Part shown: positions 18,750-29,500 of the stretch, in pieces
Position numbering within the stretch: position 1 is the stretch's first letter
How the letters are laid out: every line of letters starts with the position of its first letter
Origin: Vibrio echinoideorum
GTDB lineage: Bacteria > Pseudomonadota > Gammaproteobacteria > Enterobacterales > Vibrionaceae
Reading direction: 5' to 3'
Length of the DNA: 64,000 nucleotides
Assembly: GCF_024347455.1 (NCBI RefSeq)
Contig: NZ_AP025483.1
Span: 1,612,001-1,676,000 of the forward strand
Notes under the pieces: generated by a model
The model's database searches: none
Told to the model about the DNA's origin: nothing
What the model saw: only the letters and a program-made list of their open reading frames with translations
Program-made: the position numbers and the translations under genes

Positions 18750-19241
18750 ATGAAAATAGAACATTACCAACGCTTAACCAAACAAGCCGTTGCATTAATT
18801 GAATCAGAAACCGATCTAACTGCTAATCTAGCTAATATCAGCTCATTATTATTCATGGAATTGGATGAACTGAATTGGGCGGGTTTCTACTTAATGAAGC
18901 AAGACCAAGCAAAGGAAAAAGACGAACTGGTACTTGGTCCTTTCCAAGGTCAACCTGCTTGTGTGCGAATCCCGGTAGGGCGTGGTGTGTGCGGAACTGC
19001 GGTTGCGACGAATACAGTTCAACGCATTCATGATGTTCATGAGTTTGAAGGTCACATCGCTTGTGACGCTGCAAGTAACTCAGAAATCGTTATTCCGTTC
19101 TCTATCGGCGGTAAAGTCGTGGGTGTTCTTGACATCGATAGTCCAAATATTGGTCGTTTTTCTCAAATTGATGAAGACGGATTGACATTTTTTATGGCTG
19201 AAGTGGAAAAGGTGCTTAATTCGCACGCGAACAAGGCATAA
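18750..19241 (+). CDS. msrC: Free methionine-(R)-sulfoxide reductase (GAF domain)
   Basis: MsrC (YebR) reduces free methionine-R-sulfoxide with thioredoxin as donor, protecting the cytoplasm from oxidation. The single GAF domain shows NWAGFYL, LVLGPFQGQPACVRIPVGRGVCGTA and HIACDAASNSEIVIPF, with the family cysteines at QPAC, GVCG and HIACD. A TTG start 12 bases upstream is possible, but ATG 18750 is preceded by GGAAG at good spacing. It is divergent from the ABC exporter and upstream of proQ, as yebR is in enteric bacteria. Confidence 0.92.
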   Translation: MKIEHYQRLTKQAVALIESETDLTANLANISSLLFMELDELNWAGFYLMKQDQAKEKDELVLGPFQGQPACVRIPVGRGVCGTAVATNTVQRIHDVHEFEGHIACDAASNSEIVIPFSIGGKVVGVLDIDSPNIGRFSQIDEDGLTFFMAEVEKVLNSHANKA

Positions 19242-19338
19242 ATTATTCTCTTACTGTGGTTTTTCCCAAGCATCTCTCTATAATACGTAAAAATATTTTC
19301 TTAATGCTCGCGGAAAACCGCAAAAACCAGGAACCCAC

Positions 19339-19962
19339 ATGGAAAACACTGAAAAGTTAAAAAACAGCAAAGAAGTTATCGCATATGTTGCTGAATGTTT
19401 CCCTAAATGCTTTACTCTAGAAGGTGAAGCAAAACCACTTAAAATTGGTATTTTTCAAGATCTTGCTGAACGTCTAGATGAAGACGAAAAAGTAAGTAAG
19501 ACTCAGCTTCGTGCAGCGTTAAGACAGTACACATCATCATGGCGTTACCTGCACGGCGTAAAAGCTGGCGCAGATCGTGTTGACCTAGACGGCAACGCGT
19601 GTGGCACACTAGAAGAAGAGCACGTTGAGCATGCTAAAGCTACACTTGCAGAAAGCAAAGCTAAAGTGCAAGCTCGTCGTAAAGAACAAGCACAAAAAGC
19701 TCGTGAAGAAGGCAAAGCGAAACCTAAGGCGAAGAAAGCTCAACAGCCTCGTCGTCAAGCGCCTAAAGCTCCAAAAGTAGAAAAGCCTGTTGAAACACGC
19801 GCTTTGAACGCTGACGAATTTATCGCTGGTAACGAAGTAAATGTGAATATGGGTAAAGGAAACATGGCTGCGACCATTGTTGAAATCAATAAGGAAGATG
19901 TGCGTGTTCAGTTAGCAAACGGCCTACAAATGGTTGTTAAAGCGGAGCACTTGCGCGCTTAA
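19339..19962 (+). CDS. proQ: RNA chaperone ProQ
   Basis: ProQ is a global small-RNA-binding protein in the cytoplasm. The N-terminal FinO/ProQ domain (residues 1-115) shows [28 protein letters not shown] and [20 protein letters not shown] basic low-complexity linker (residues about 115-155, rich in K, A, Q, R) follows, then the C-terminal Tudor-like domain ([16 protein letters not shown]). It lies 17 bases upstream of prc, the conserved proQ-prc operon. Confidence 0.96.
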   Translation: MENTEKLKNSKEVIAYVAECFPKCFTLEGEAKPLKIGIFQDLAERLDEDEKVSKTQLRAALRQYTSSWRYLHGVKAGADRVDLDGNACGTLEEEHVEHAKATLAESKAKVQARRKEQAQKAREEGKAKPKAKKAQQPRRQAPKAPKVEKPVETRALNADEFIAGNEVNVNMGKGNMAATIVEINKEDVRVQLANGLQMVVKAEHLRA

Positions 19963-19979
19963 AGGAGATACTCCTACGC

Positions 19980-21974
19980 ATGAAATGCCGTTCAAAATTG
20001 ACACTGATTGCTGCTAGCTTTTGGCTAGCAGCTTCAGCTCAGGCTCTCGAAGCCAAATTAGATCAGGACGATTTACCTCTACTCGTTCCTGAAGTCCAAC
20101 ACGAAACTGCTAGTAAACGTGTTACTTCTCGATTTACTCGTTCTCACTATAAACACTTCAATCTCAACGATGATTTCTCTCAAGCTATCTTTAATCGTTA
20201 TTTAGAGATGCTGGATTATAATCGTAATATCTTCACTCAAGCTGATATTGACTCTTTCGCTTCGTTATCCGTACAAGTTGACGACCAGCTGAAGGTAGGC
20301 AATAACCAGATTGCTTTCGATGTTTATAATTTGTCTATGCAGAAGCGTTTTGAGCGTTTTCAATACGCATTATCTTTACTCGATACCGAGATTAAGTTTG
20401 ATACCGATGAAAGTATTGAGCTCAATCGTAGTGAAGCTGAGTGGCCAAAAGATATTGCTGAAGTGAATGAGCTTTGGAGAAAACGCGTTAAATACGATGC
20501 GTTGAACCTAAAACTCACTGGTAAAGAATGGCCAGAGATTCAAGAAGTCTTGGAAAAGCGTTATAACAATGCGATGAAGCGTATTACACAATCGCATAAC
20601 GAAGATGCTTTCCAGATCTACATGAACGCATTTGCGCGAGAGGTTGATCCGCACACCAGTTACCTTTCTCCAAGAAATGCAGAGCAATTCCAATCTGAGA
20701 TGAACCTATCTTTAGAAGGCATTGGTGCTGTACTTCAGATGACCGACGATTACACCGTTATTCGCTCTTTAGTTGCTGGTGGCCCTGCGTCAAATAGCAA
20801 ACAACTAAGTGATGGCGACCGGATTGTTGGCGTTGGTCAAGACGGTGAAGAAATTGTTGATGTTATCGGCTGGCGTTTAGATGACGTAGTACAACTGATT
20901 AAAGGCCCGAAAGGGACTAAAGTTAAGCTACAGATCTTACCAGACGGTAAAGATGCAAAAAGTAACGTTGTCACAATTGTACGCGATAAGATTCGTTTAG
21001 AAGACCGCGCTGTTAAATCAGAAGTTATCGAGAAAGATGGCAAAAAAATTGGTGTACTCGAAGTACCAAGTTTTTATGTTGGTCTATCTAAAGATACCGA
21101 TAAACTGATCGCTGAGCTTAAGCAGCAAGGTGTTGATGGCATAATTGTCGATCTTCGAAATAACGGCGGTGGTGCATTAACTGAAGCAACTGAGCTCTCT
21201 GGTTTGTTTATCAAAGAGGGACCTGTTGTTCAGGTTCGTGATAGCTACGGTCGCGTCAAAGTGAACAGCGATACTGATGGCGAAATTAGTTACCAAGGAC
21301 CGTTAACGGTGTTGGTCAATCGCTACAGTGCATCAGCTTCAGAAATCTTTGCGGCAGCGATGCAAGACTATGGTCGTGCAATCATCCTTGGTGAAAACTC
21401 TTTCGGTAAAGGAACGGTGCAACAACATCGCTCTTTGAATCATATTTATGATTTGTTCGACAAAGAGTTGGGTTATGTTCAATACACAATCCAGAAATTC
21501 TATCGAATCAATGGTGGCAGTACGCAAAATAAAGGTGTAATACCTGACATTGCTTACCCAACACCAATTGATCCTGCAGATACTGGTGAAAGTGTAGAAG
21601 ACAATGCTCTGCCTTGGGATAGCATTGATAAAGCGAATTACTCAGTGTTACAACGTAACGATGAGAAAATTACTGCTTTAACGGCTCAACACCAAGCTCG
21701 CATCGCGACTGACATGGAATTTGGTTTTATCGCGCAAGATATTGAAAAATATAAGGCAGATAAAGACGATAACGACCTTTCTCTTAATGAAAAGGTACGT
21801 CAGCAAGAAAGTGATGATGCAGATGTACTTCGTTTAGAGCGTATTAATCAACGTCAAAAAGCCGCTAAACAAGAGGCCTTTAAAACGTTGGATGATATTC
21901 CTAAAGATTACGAAGCCCCAGATGCTTATCTTGATGAGTCAGTTGCTATCATGCTGGATATGATCAAGAAGTAA
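19980..21974 (+). CDS. prc: Tail-specific periplasmic protease Prc
   Basis: Prc (Tsp) degrades periplasmic proteins from their C-termini and matures or removes lipoproteins and cell-wall hydrolases. The 664 residues begin with a signal peptide (MKCRSKLTLIAASFWLAASAQA, cut near residue 22). A PDZ domain (LEGIGAVLQMTDDYTVIRSL..., about residues 240-320) comes before the S41 core. The catalytic Ser lies in YSASASEIFAAAMQDYGRA and the general-base Lys in FGKGTVQQ. The length is typical. It is the second gene of proQ-prc and is followed by a terminator. Confidence 0.96.
   Translation: MKCRSKLTLIAASFWLAASAQALEAKLDQDDLPLLVPEVQHETASKRVTSRFTRSHYKHFNLNDDFSQAIFNRYLEMLDYNRNIFTQADIDSFASLSVQVDDQLKVGNNQIAFDVYNLSMQKRFERFQYALSLLDTEIKFDTDESIELNRSEAEWPKDIAEVNELWRKRVKYDALNLKLTGKEWPEIQEVLEKRYNNAMKRITQSHNEDAFQIYMNAFAREVDPHTSYLSPRNAEQFQSEMNLSLEGIGAVLQMTDDYTVIRSLVAGGPASNSKQLSDGDRIVGVGQDGEEIVDVIGWRLDDVVQLIKGPKGTKVKLQILPDGKDAKSNVVTIVRDKIRLEDRAVKSEVIEKDGKKIGVLEVPSFYVGLSKDTDKLIAELKQQGVDGIIVDLRNNGGGALTEATELSGLFIKEGPVVQVRDSYGRVKVNSDTDGEISYQGPLTVLVNRYSASASEIFAAAMQDYGRAIILGENSFGKGTVQQHRSLNHIYDLFDKELGYVQYTIQKFYRINGGSTQNKGVIPDIAYPTPIDPADTGESVEDNALPWDSIDKANYSVLQRNDEKITALTAQHQARIATDMEFGFIAQDIEKYKADKDDNDLSLNEKVRQQESDDADVLRLERINQRQKAAKQEAFKTLDDIPKDYEAPDAYLDESVAIMLDMIKK
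20962..20974 (+). promoter_or_regulatory. Possible matS-like site inside prc
   Basis: The 13-mer GTAACGTTGTCAC matches the E. coli matS consensus GTGACRNYGTCAC at 12 of 13 positions, differing only at the third base. It is a candidate binding site for the MatP encoded at 43143-43598. One near-match in 64 kb may be chance, so confidence is low. Confidence 0.3.
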
Positions 21975-22033
21975 ACTAAACGCCTGTTGAAATGTGCTTG
22001 TTCAAACATGCACAATTCAAAGACGAATTATCT

Positions 22034-22060
22034 AAAAAGCGAGCTTAGGCTCGCTTTTTT
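22034..22060. terminator. Terminator after prc
   Basis: AAAAAGCGAGC and GCTCGCTTTTTT form a perfect stem with a four-base loop and a long T tract, 60 bases after the prc stop. Confidence 0.9.
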
Positions 22061-22252
22061 AGTGCCTTCAATTTGACAAAAAATTTGTATTTCAACTGCT
22101 ATTTCTACCTTTAAATGCTCAAAATTTAATCTATTTATGCGAGTAACATTGTCATCTAAGTTACTTCGCATTTAAAATTTAGTGACTTAGATCATATTTC
22201 TTCGCTTTCTATTCATTACGTGCCTAAGCTTAAAGAAAACAAGGGGACGCTT

Positions 22253-22936
22253 ATGAAATGGATTCTATTATTTTTATCTTGTGTAAGTTTTGTTGCTTTT
22301 GGTAGCGAGGTAGCATCGAGCGCACAACAATCAAAAAGCGACAGTAATCTATCTCATTTTGATCTTCCTTTGTTGCTTGGTGATTGGTATTTGATGAACC
22401 CAGAACCGGAACAAGAGACTGAAAACTTTAGAGCTATTAAGTTGACACTAGATTCAAATTATTCGTTCACGATAGATATTCAAAAGAAAGACTACAGTGT
22501 CGATCATTGGGAAGGTTTGTATAACGCTAATGAAGATACCCTTATTTTGGGTTTGAATACTTCGGAACCTCAGATTTACGCCTACAGTAGCAATCATAAT
22601 ATGTTGAATCTTAACGGTGTTTTGTTTACTAAAGCTCTTCCAAATGCATTGGCGGGTATCTGGTCGAGTGCCGAACTTTCTGGTAGTGACTTAAGCGCCA
22701 GCAACATCCAAAAAATGGATTTAGTCTTACAACCAGATTTCGTGTTTATGTTTCGAGTATCTGATGAAGTCGGCAGTGAGGTAGTTCGTCGCGGTGTTTA
22801 TTATACAGAAGGCGATCAACTGGTGCTCTTGTATGAAAATGGCGAGCACGGAACTCGTTATACTCTGAACAGTGATGTTTTGACTCTTCAAGGTGAAGAG
22901 GGAGACATGTTTGCGGTGCTTAATCGGATTCGATAA
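22253..22936 (+). CDS. Unknown secreted protein with internal repeat
   Basis: I do not recognise the family. The protein of 227 residues has a signal peptide (MKWILLFLSCVSFVAFGSEV). The mature part looks like two copies of a beta-rich unit. Copy one is LLGDWYLMNPEPE...LTLDSNYSFTIDI...GLYNANEDTLILG; copy two is LAGIWSSAELSGS...LVLQPDFVFMFRV...GVYYTEGDQLVLL. This is the pattern of lipocalin-like or copper-resistance-like small domains in which each unit begins with a (G/A)xW motif. The start at 22253 is chosen because AAGGGGA precedes it and the signal peptide begins there; a frame from 22220 is longer. It stands alone and is followed by a terminator. Confidence 0.8.
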   Translation: MKWILLFLSCVSFVAFGSEVASSAQQSKSDSNLSHFDLPLLLGDWYLMNPEPEQETENFRAIKLTLDSNYSFTIDIQKKDYSVDHWEGLYNANEDTLILGLNTSEPQIYAYSSNHNMLNLNGVLFTKALPNALAGIWSSAELSGSDLSASNIQKMDLVLQPDFVFMFRVSDEVGSEVVRRGVYYTEGDQLVLLYENGEHGTRYTLNSDVLTLQGEEGDMFAVLNRIR

Positions 22937-23036
22937 GCATGAGATTTAGCCGGAAACTCGGTTCGTTGATAATATGGTTTACTGGTCGTTTCTTAGACAC
23001 TCCTGTCTGATTTGATTGATAAAATAGCAAAACATG

Positions 23037-23067
23037 GAGGCATTTTCCTACAATGCCTCCTTTTTTT
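23037..23067 (+). terminator. Terminator
   Basis: GGAGGCATT and AATGCCTCC form a nine-base stem followed by seven T residues, about 100 bases after the stop of the secreted protein gene. Confidence 0.88.
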
Positions 23068-23153
23068 AATTTTCCCCTTGTGTTCTCGGCGCTCAACCTT
23101 TAGATATATACAGTTAAATTATAATTACGTATAACGATCAAAAGGAACCCGTC

Positions 23154-25760
23154 ATGGCGCACACACCTCAAGCCAAGTATCGTAAAGATTATCAATCACC
23201 ATCTCATACTATTTCTGAAATCGATCTCACTTTCGATTTGTACGACGCTGCTTCCATCATTACAGCGGTTTCGAAGGTTAAACAAGAGAGAGAATGCTCA
23301 ACGTTAATACTTGATGGTGAAGGCTTGAAGCTTGTTTCTGTTTTGGTTGAAGGCAAAGAGTGGACGCAGTACGAGCAGTCAGAAACTCTGCTTACTCTGA
23401 ATGACCTTCCGAAAGATTTTACACTAACGATCGTGACGGAAGTGAACCCTGAAGGGAACAGCGCTCTTGAAGGCCTGTATAAGTCGGGTGGTGCATTCTG
23501 TACTCAATGTGAAGCTGAAGGTTTCCGACGCATTACTTACTACATGGATCGCCCAGATGTATTGGCGAAGTTCACGACAACGGTCATCGCAGACAAAGCC
23601 GAAAATCCATTCCTACTCAGTAATGGTAACCGTGTAGATGAAGGCGAAGCTGAAAACGGTCGTCACTGGGTGAAATGGCAAGACCCACATCCAAAACCAG
23701 CGTACTTGTTTGCTTTAGTTGCGGGTGATTTCGATGTACTTCGTGACGCATACACCACAAAATCTGGTCGCAATGTTGATCTAGAAATCTTTGTCGACAA
23801 AGGCAATCTAGACCGCGCAAACCACGCGATGGTTTCTTTGATTAACTCAATGAAGTGGGACGAAGAGCGTTTCAACCTAGAGTACGACTTAGACATCTAC
23901 ATGATCGTGGCCGTTGATTTCTTCAACATGGGCGCGATGGAAAATAAAGGCCTGAACGTATTCAACTCTAAGTTTGTTCTAGCAAACGATCAAACAGCAA
24001 CTGATACAGATTACCTAGGTATAGAAGCGGTTATCGGTCACGAATATTTCCATAACTGGACTGGCAACCGAGTAACGTGTCGCGATTGGTTCCAGTTAAG
24101 CTTGAAAGAAGGTTTAACGGTATTCCGTGACCAAGAGTTCTCTTCTGATCTTGGTTCTCGTGCAGTAAACCGAATCAACAATGTTCGTATTATTCGCGGG
24201 CCACAATTCGCTGAAGATGCGAGCCCAATGTCTCACCCAATTCGCCCAGAAAAAGTGATAGAAATGAACAACTTCTACACATTGACGGTATATGAAAAGG
24301 GCAGTGAAGTGATCCGAATGATCCACACATTGTTGGGTGAGGAAGGTTTCCAAAAAGGCATGAAGCTGTACTTTGAACGTCATGATGGTACGGCGGCAAC
24401 ATGTGAAGACTTCGTAGCGGCAATGGAAGATGCATCGGGTGTTGATCTGTCTCAGTTCCGTTTATGGTACAGCCAGTCTGGTACCCCGACGCTTTCTGTT
24501 GAAAGCCACTACGACGTAGAGAAAAAAGAGTACACGTTAACGACTCGTCAAGTGACAGCGCCAACTCATGAGCAAACGGAAAAGCAGGCTCTACATATTC
24601 CGTTGGACATTGAGTTATACACGACAACAGGCGAAATAATTGAGTTACAATGTAACGGAAAGCCTGTTCATAACGTACTTGACGTTAAACAAACGGAACA
24701 AACCTTTGTGTTTGAAAACGTTTCAGAAAAACCAATCCCATCGTTACTTCGCGAATTCTCTGCACCAGTGAAACTTGAATACGACTACTCAGACGAAGAG
24801 CTGATCTTCTTGATGGTCAACGCTCGCAATGAGTTCTCTCGCTGGGATGCAGGTCAAATGCTATTGGCTAAGTACATCCGCAGTAACGTTGAAAAAGTTC
24901 AACAAGGTCAAGAGTTCGAAATTTCAGCTTCTGTTGTTGATGCATTCCGTGGTGTACTACTCAGTGATTCACTAGAACCTGCATTTATTGCAGAGATGCT
25001 TTCTCTACCAAGCCATAATGAAGTGTCTGGTTGGTACAAGCGTGTCGATATCGATGCGGTTGCATTTGTATTGAATTCGATGAAAGTTACGTTAGCGGAA
25101 AAACTTGAAGATGAATTATCGGCCGTTTATCACAGCAATGTATTAACCGATTACACGATCGATCATGATTCAATTGGTAAGCGAACTCTGCGTAAAGTTT
25201 GTCTAAGTTACTTAGCTCATACTGAGCAGGGCAATGACTTAGTTGTTGCTATGTATCAGCAAGCAAACAATATGACGGATACCATGGCAGCAATGGGTGC
25301 AGCAAACAGTGCACAACTGCCATGTCGCGAAGAGTTGATGGCCGACTACAGTGATAAGTGGAAGCACGATGGTTTGGTTATGGATAAGTGGTTTGCATTG
25401 CAAGGCACCAACCCAAGTTCAAATGCTCTTGAAGTGATTAAGGCATCAATGTCTCACCAAGCATTTAGCCTGAAGAACCCGAACCGTACTCGTAACTTAG
25501 TGGGTTCGTTCTTGAATATGAACCCAGTTCAATTCCATGATAAATCTGGTCAAGGTTATGCGTTTGCTGGTGAAATTTTACGTGAGCTAAACAGCAGTAA
25601 CCCTCAAGTGGCTTCGCGTTTAATCGACCCGCTGCTTAAGTTCCGTAAGTACGATGATGCACGTCAAGCGCTGATCAAAAAGGAACTTGAGACACTTAAG
25701 AACATGGATAACTTAGCTAAAGATCTGTTTGAAAAAGTGAATAAAGCACTAGAGGCTTAA
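23154..25760 (+). CDS. pepN: Aminopeptidase N
   Basis: PepN is the major cytosolic broad-specificity aminopeptidase, an M1 zinc enzyme. The 868 residues include the exopeptidase motif GAMENKGLN (about residues 260-268) and the zinc site HEYFHNWTGNRVT (HEXXH, about 296-308) with the third ligand Glu in LKEGLTVFRDQEF. The start MAHTPQAKYRKDYQSP and overall length match E. coli PepN closely. AAGGA precedes the ATG. It is monocistronic with a terminator downstream. Confidence 0.97.
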   Translation: MAHTPQAKYRKDYQSPSHTISEIDLTFDLYDAASIITAVSKVKQERECSTLILDGEGLKLVSVLVEGKEWTQYEQSETLLTLNDLPKDFTLTIVTEVNPEGNSALEGLYKSGGAFCTQCEAEGFRRITYYMDRPDVLAKFTTTVIADKAENPFLLSNGNRVDEGEAENGRHWVKWQDPHPKPAYLFALVAGDFDVLRDAYTTKSGRNVDLEIFVDKGNLDRANHAMVSLINSMKWDEERFNLEYDLDIYMIVAVDFFNMGAMENKGLNVFNSKFVLANDQTATDTDYLGIEAVIGHEYFHNWTGNRVTCRDWFQLSLKEGLTVFRDQEFSSDLGSRAVNRINNVRIIRGPQFAEDASPMSHPIRPEKVIEMNNFYTLTVYEKGSEVIRMIHTLLGEEGFQKGMKLYFERHDGTAATCEDFVAAMEDASGVDLSQFRLWYSQSGTPTLSVESHYDVEKKEYTLTTRQVTAPTHEQTEKQALHIPLDIELYTTTGEIIELQCNGKPVHNVLDVKQTEQTFVFENVSEKPIPSLLREFSAPVKLEYDYSDEELIFLMVNARNEFSRWDAGQMLLAKYIRSNVEKVQQGQEFEISASVVDAFRGVLLSDSLEPAFIAEMLSLPSHNEVSGWYKRVDIDAVAFVLNSMKVTLAEKLEDELSAVYHSNVLTDYTIDHDSIGKRTLRKVCLSYLAHTEQGNDLVVAMYQQANNMTDTMAAMGAANSAQLPCREELMADYSDKWKHDGLVMDKWFALQGTNPSSNALEVIKASMSHQAFSLKNPNRTRNLVGSFLNMNPVQFHDKSGQGYAFAGEILRELNSSNPQVASRLIDPLLKFRKYDDARQALIKKELETLKNMDNLAKDLFEKVNKALEA

Positions 25761-25785
25761 GTTAAGCTCTAAAACAGGTAAACTA

Positions 25786-25821
25786 AATCAGTGGCAGAAG
25801 TATCTGTCACTGATTTTTTGC
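25786..25821 (+). terminator. Terminator after pepN
   Basis: AATCAGTGGCAGA and TCTGTCACTGATT form a 13-base stem with one mismatch, followed by TTTT. It lies 25 bases after the pepN stop. Confidence 0.85.
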
Positions 25822-25902
25822 TTTTGAGGCGGATCAACTTGTAAGAGTCGTCAGCTCGTTAGTAACTTCAATTTGTTAACCGTCTCAATTTACTAGAATC
25901 AT

Positions 25903-26018
25903 TTTTTAGACGTAGATTTAAATCTTAGACGAGATTTTAAGTCTTAAGCGCGGCTTTAAGTCTTAGACGTATTTTGAATCTTAAACATAGCTTTGATTCT
26001 TAAACATAGCTATAAGCG
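25903..26018. repeat. Degenerate tandem repeat, six units of about 19-20 bases
   Basis: Between pepN and the DUF2835 gene the DNA reads as six head-to-tail units of the type CTTAGACGTAGATTTTAAGT. Successive units drift (TTTAGACGTAGATTTAAATC, TTAGACGAGATTTTAAGTC, TTAAGCGCGGCTTTAAGTC, TTAGACGTATTTTGAATC, TTAAACATAGCTTTGATTC, TTAAACATAGCTATAAGC). It does not encode a supported protein. It looks like a minisatellite that grew by slippage. Confidence 0.75.
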
Positions 26019-26088
26019 CTAACACCTTGTTAATTTTAACCCGTTTGTGCCAAAAAACTCCGGTACTGTATGTTTATACAGGTATCGT

Positions 26089-26307
26089 ATGAATCACTAT
26101 ATTTTCCAACTTAACATCTCGTATCAACAATTTTTGGCGAGTTATTCTGGGGCGGCAAGCAAAGTTCAAGTGATAACAATGACAGGCTTACGTTTACAGT
26201 TACCTGCAACTCGATTCAGACCATTTCTTACACAAATAGGGGTTAGAGGGCGGTTTAGACTGACAACTGACCAAAAAAATAAGTTTATTAAGTTAGAAGC
26301 TCTGTAA
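26089..26307 (+). CDS. DUF2835 family small protein
   Basis: A 72-residue protein matching the DUF2835 family seen in Vibrio and related bacteria. The core LSYQQFLASYSGAASKVQVI (read here as ISYQQF...), then TGLRLQLPATRFRPFLTQIGVRGRF, is the family pattern. An upstream in-frame ATG at 26047 would add 14 residues, but the family starts at MNHYIF. Function is unknown. It lies alone between pepN and gdhB. Confidence 0.8.
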   Translation: MNHYIFQLNISYQQFLASYSGAASKVQVITMTGLRLQLPATRFRPFLTQIGVRGRFRLTTDQKNKFIKLEAL

Positions 26308-26536
26308 AGCTTGGCGTGCCTAGTGAGTTAAAAGGAATCTTAATCACATAATCAAACATTTCACCTCCTACCACCTCCAAAACAATTAACTATTTATCAA
26401 TAATGCTTTTACAATAAATGAATGCATTACCTTTGCTTAACTCGTTATTAGAAATGTGCTTAATAGCACCCATTCAAACAACAGATTAAGTGATCCCCCT
26501 AATAATAAAATATAATTCTAATTGTGGAGTGTGACT

Positions 26537-29500
26537 ATGACCGCACGTGAAACTGTGGTTCCAGTTTTACTTGAAAAAGTTTACAAACTGATTCAAGACA
26601 AACTTGACCTTGCTCATCGACCTCTCGTAACTCAACTTGCTCAACACTTGTTTAGTAATGTTTCTCATGACGATTTAATTCAGAGAAACGAATCCGATTT
26701 ATATGGTGCTGTAGTTAGCTTATGGCATCACATCAATGAAAAGAAAGCTGACGAAATTTCTGTTCGAGTCTTTAACCCAACAGTAAGCCGTCAAGGCTGG
26801 CAATCTACTCACACTATCGTTGAGATTGTGGTACCAGACAGCCCATTCCTCGTTGATTCAGTAAAAATGGCATTAACTCGCCTCGATCTTTCTTCTCACC
26901 TTATGCTTCATAACCCGACGCAAATCTCACGTTCTGATAAGGGAAGTGTGGTTGGCATGAGCAACAACGAAGGTGCGTTCCAATCGCTTTTCCATATCGA
27001 GGTTGATCGTCTTAGCAGCAAAGCTGAAATGACGGCACTTAAAACGGAACTACTGGATATATTTACCGATACTGGTTTAGTCGTGAACGACTGGCTGAAA
27101 ATGGTAGAAAGACTTGGAGAAGTAACCAACCAAGTTGAAGAGCAAAAAGACACAATTCCAGTCGATGGTCAGCGCTTTGATGAAACGTTGGCTTTCCTTC
27201 GTTGGTTAGGTGAGCACAACTTTACGTTTATGGGTTACAAGGAATATGACCTTGTTTCTGTAAATGGTGATACTGAATTGCAACCGACCAAGGGGCAAGG
27301 TCTTGGTTTGTTCGCGAATTCAGATCGTGTTCGTAATGTTAAGTTGTCTGAGTTTTCTGACTCGGCACGCCTAGAAGCAAAAAAACCTTATGTACTTATC
27401 GTAACCAAGGGCAACACGGCTTCACGCATTCACCGCCCAGCTTACAATGATTACATTGGTATTAAGAAATTCGATAAGAACGGTAAAGTGATTGGCGAAC
27501 ACCGCTTTACGGGTCTTTACACTTCTGCTGTTTATAACCAAACCGTTGAAACAATTCCTCTAGTTCGCGAGAAAGTAGAGCGTATCTTAGATGCGAGTGG
27601 TTACCGTAAGGGATCATACTCTTACAAAGCATTGCACAATATTCTAGAAAATTACCCTCGTGACGAATTGCTTCAAGCGCGTGAAGAAGAGTTGTTAGAA
27701 GTGGGTACTGGTGTTGTACAAATGCAAGATCGCGATCTTCTCCGTTTGTTCGTTCGCAAAGACCCGTTTGGCCGTTTCTTCAGCTGTATGGTTTACGTAA
27801 CAAAAGATCGTTACAACACCGAGCTTCGTCGTCAAACCCAACGTATTTTAAAGCAATACTTCGGTTGCGAAGAAGAAGTCGAATTTACGACATACTTCTC
27901 TGAAAGCCCACTGGCAAGAACGCACTATATTGTTCGTGTTGATAACAACAACATGGATGTGGACGTGAAAACAATTGAGCAAAATTTAATGGAAGTATCG
28001 TCTACGTGGGATGACCGCCTGTCTGAATCAATCGTTGCTAACTTTGGTGAGAGCAAAGGTCTTCCGTTATCGAAAGAGTACATGCGTGCATTCCCACGTT
28101 CGTACAAAGAAGACATGATGCCTGGTTCTGCGGTTGCAGATATCGAACGTTTAGAAGCGCTAAGTGAAGACAACAAACTTGGTATGCTGTTCTACCGTCC
28201 ACAAGAAGAAGCGGCGGATTCTAAAGCGGTTCGTTTGAAACTTTTCTACCATAGTGATGAGCCAATTCACCTTTCTGATGTGATGCCAATGCTTGAAAAC
28301 TTTGGTTTACGCGTAATTGGTGAATCACCTTACGAAGTGCGAAAGAGCAATGGGGTGACTTATTGGATCCTAGATTTCTCTATGTTGCACAAGAGTGACA
28401 AGACAATTGATCTGCGTGAAGCTCGCGATCTTTTCCAACAAGCATTTGCGGCTATTTGGGCGGGTGAGTTAGACAGCGATGGTTTCAACCGCTTGGTACT
28501 GGGTGCTGGTCTTTCTGGCCGTGAAGTGTCAATTTTACGTGCTTATGCTCGCTACATGCGTCAAGTTGGTTTCCCATTCAGTCAACAATACATTGAAGAC
28601 ACACTGTCTCATTACCCAGATTTGGCGAAAGGGTTAGTGAATTTGTTCGGCAAGCGTTTCGATCCTAAATTGAAAGGCAGCGCGAAGGGTCAACAAGATC
28701 TGATTAAGAAAATTACTGAGCAACTTGATCACGTGGAAAGCTTGGATGATGATCGTATCATTCGCCGCTACATGGAAATGATCTCTGCTACGATTCGCAC
28801 AAACTATTATCAAGTCGATGAGAATAAGCAGTCTAAACCTTGGTTGGCTCTGAAAATGAGACCAAGCGAGATCCCTGACATCCCGGCACCAGTTCCTGTG
28901 TTTGAGATCTTCGTTTACGCACCTGATATTGAAGGTGTTCATCTACGAGGCGGTAAAGTAGCTCGTGGTGGCTTACGTTGGTCTGACCGTCAAGAGGATT
29001 TCCGTACTGAGATTCTAGGCCTGGTTAAAGCACAACAAGTTAAGAACACGGTAATTGTACCAGTAGGTGCAAAAGGTGGTTTCGTTTGTAAGCGTCAGCA
29101 CACGATGTCTGGTCGTGACGAAATCTTCGCTGAAGGTCAACGTTGTTACCAACGCTTCATTCGTGCACTACTAGACGTATCGGACAACATTATTGAAGGT
29201 GAGGTTATCCCACCTAAAAGCGTCGTTCGTCACGATGAAGATGACCCATATTTGGTTGTTGCTGCCGATAAAGGTACTGCAACATTCTCAGACCTCGCAA
29301 ACTCAGTAGCTGAAGAGTACAACTTTTGGTTAGGTGATGCGTTTGCATCAGGTGGTTCAAACGGTTACGACCATAAAGCCATGGGTATCACGGCGAAAGG
29401 TGGCTGGGAATCTGTTAAGCGCCACTTCCGTGAAATGGGCATCAACTGTCAAACCACGGATTTCACCGCTATTGGTGTTGGTGATATGGCGGGCGATGTG

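Noticed and set aside
24190..24627. Minus-strand frame of 145 codons inside pepN
   Set aside because: It lies opposite a strongly conserved coding sequence and has no known family; it is a shadow frame.
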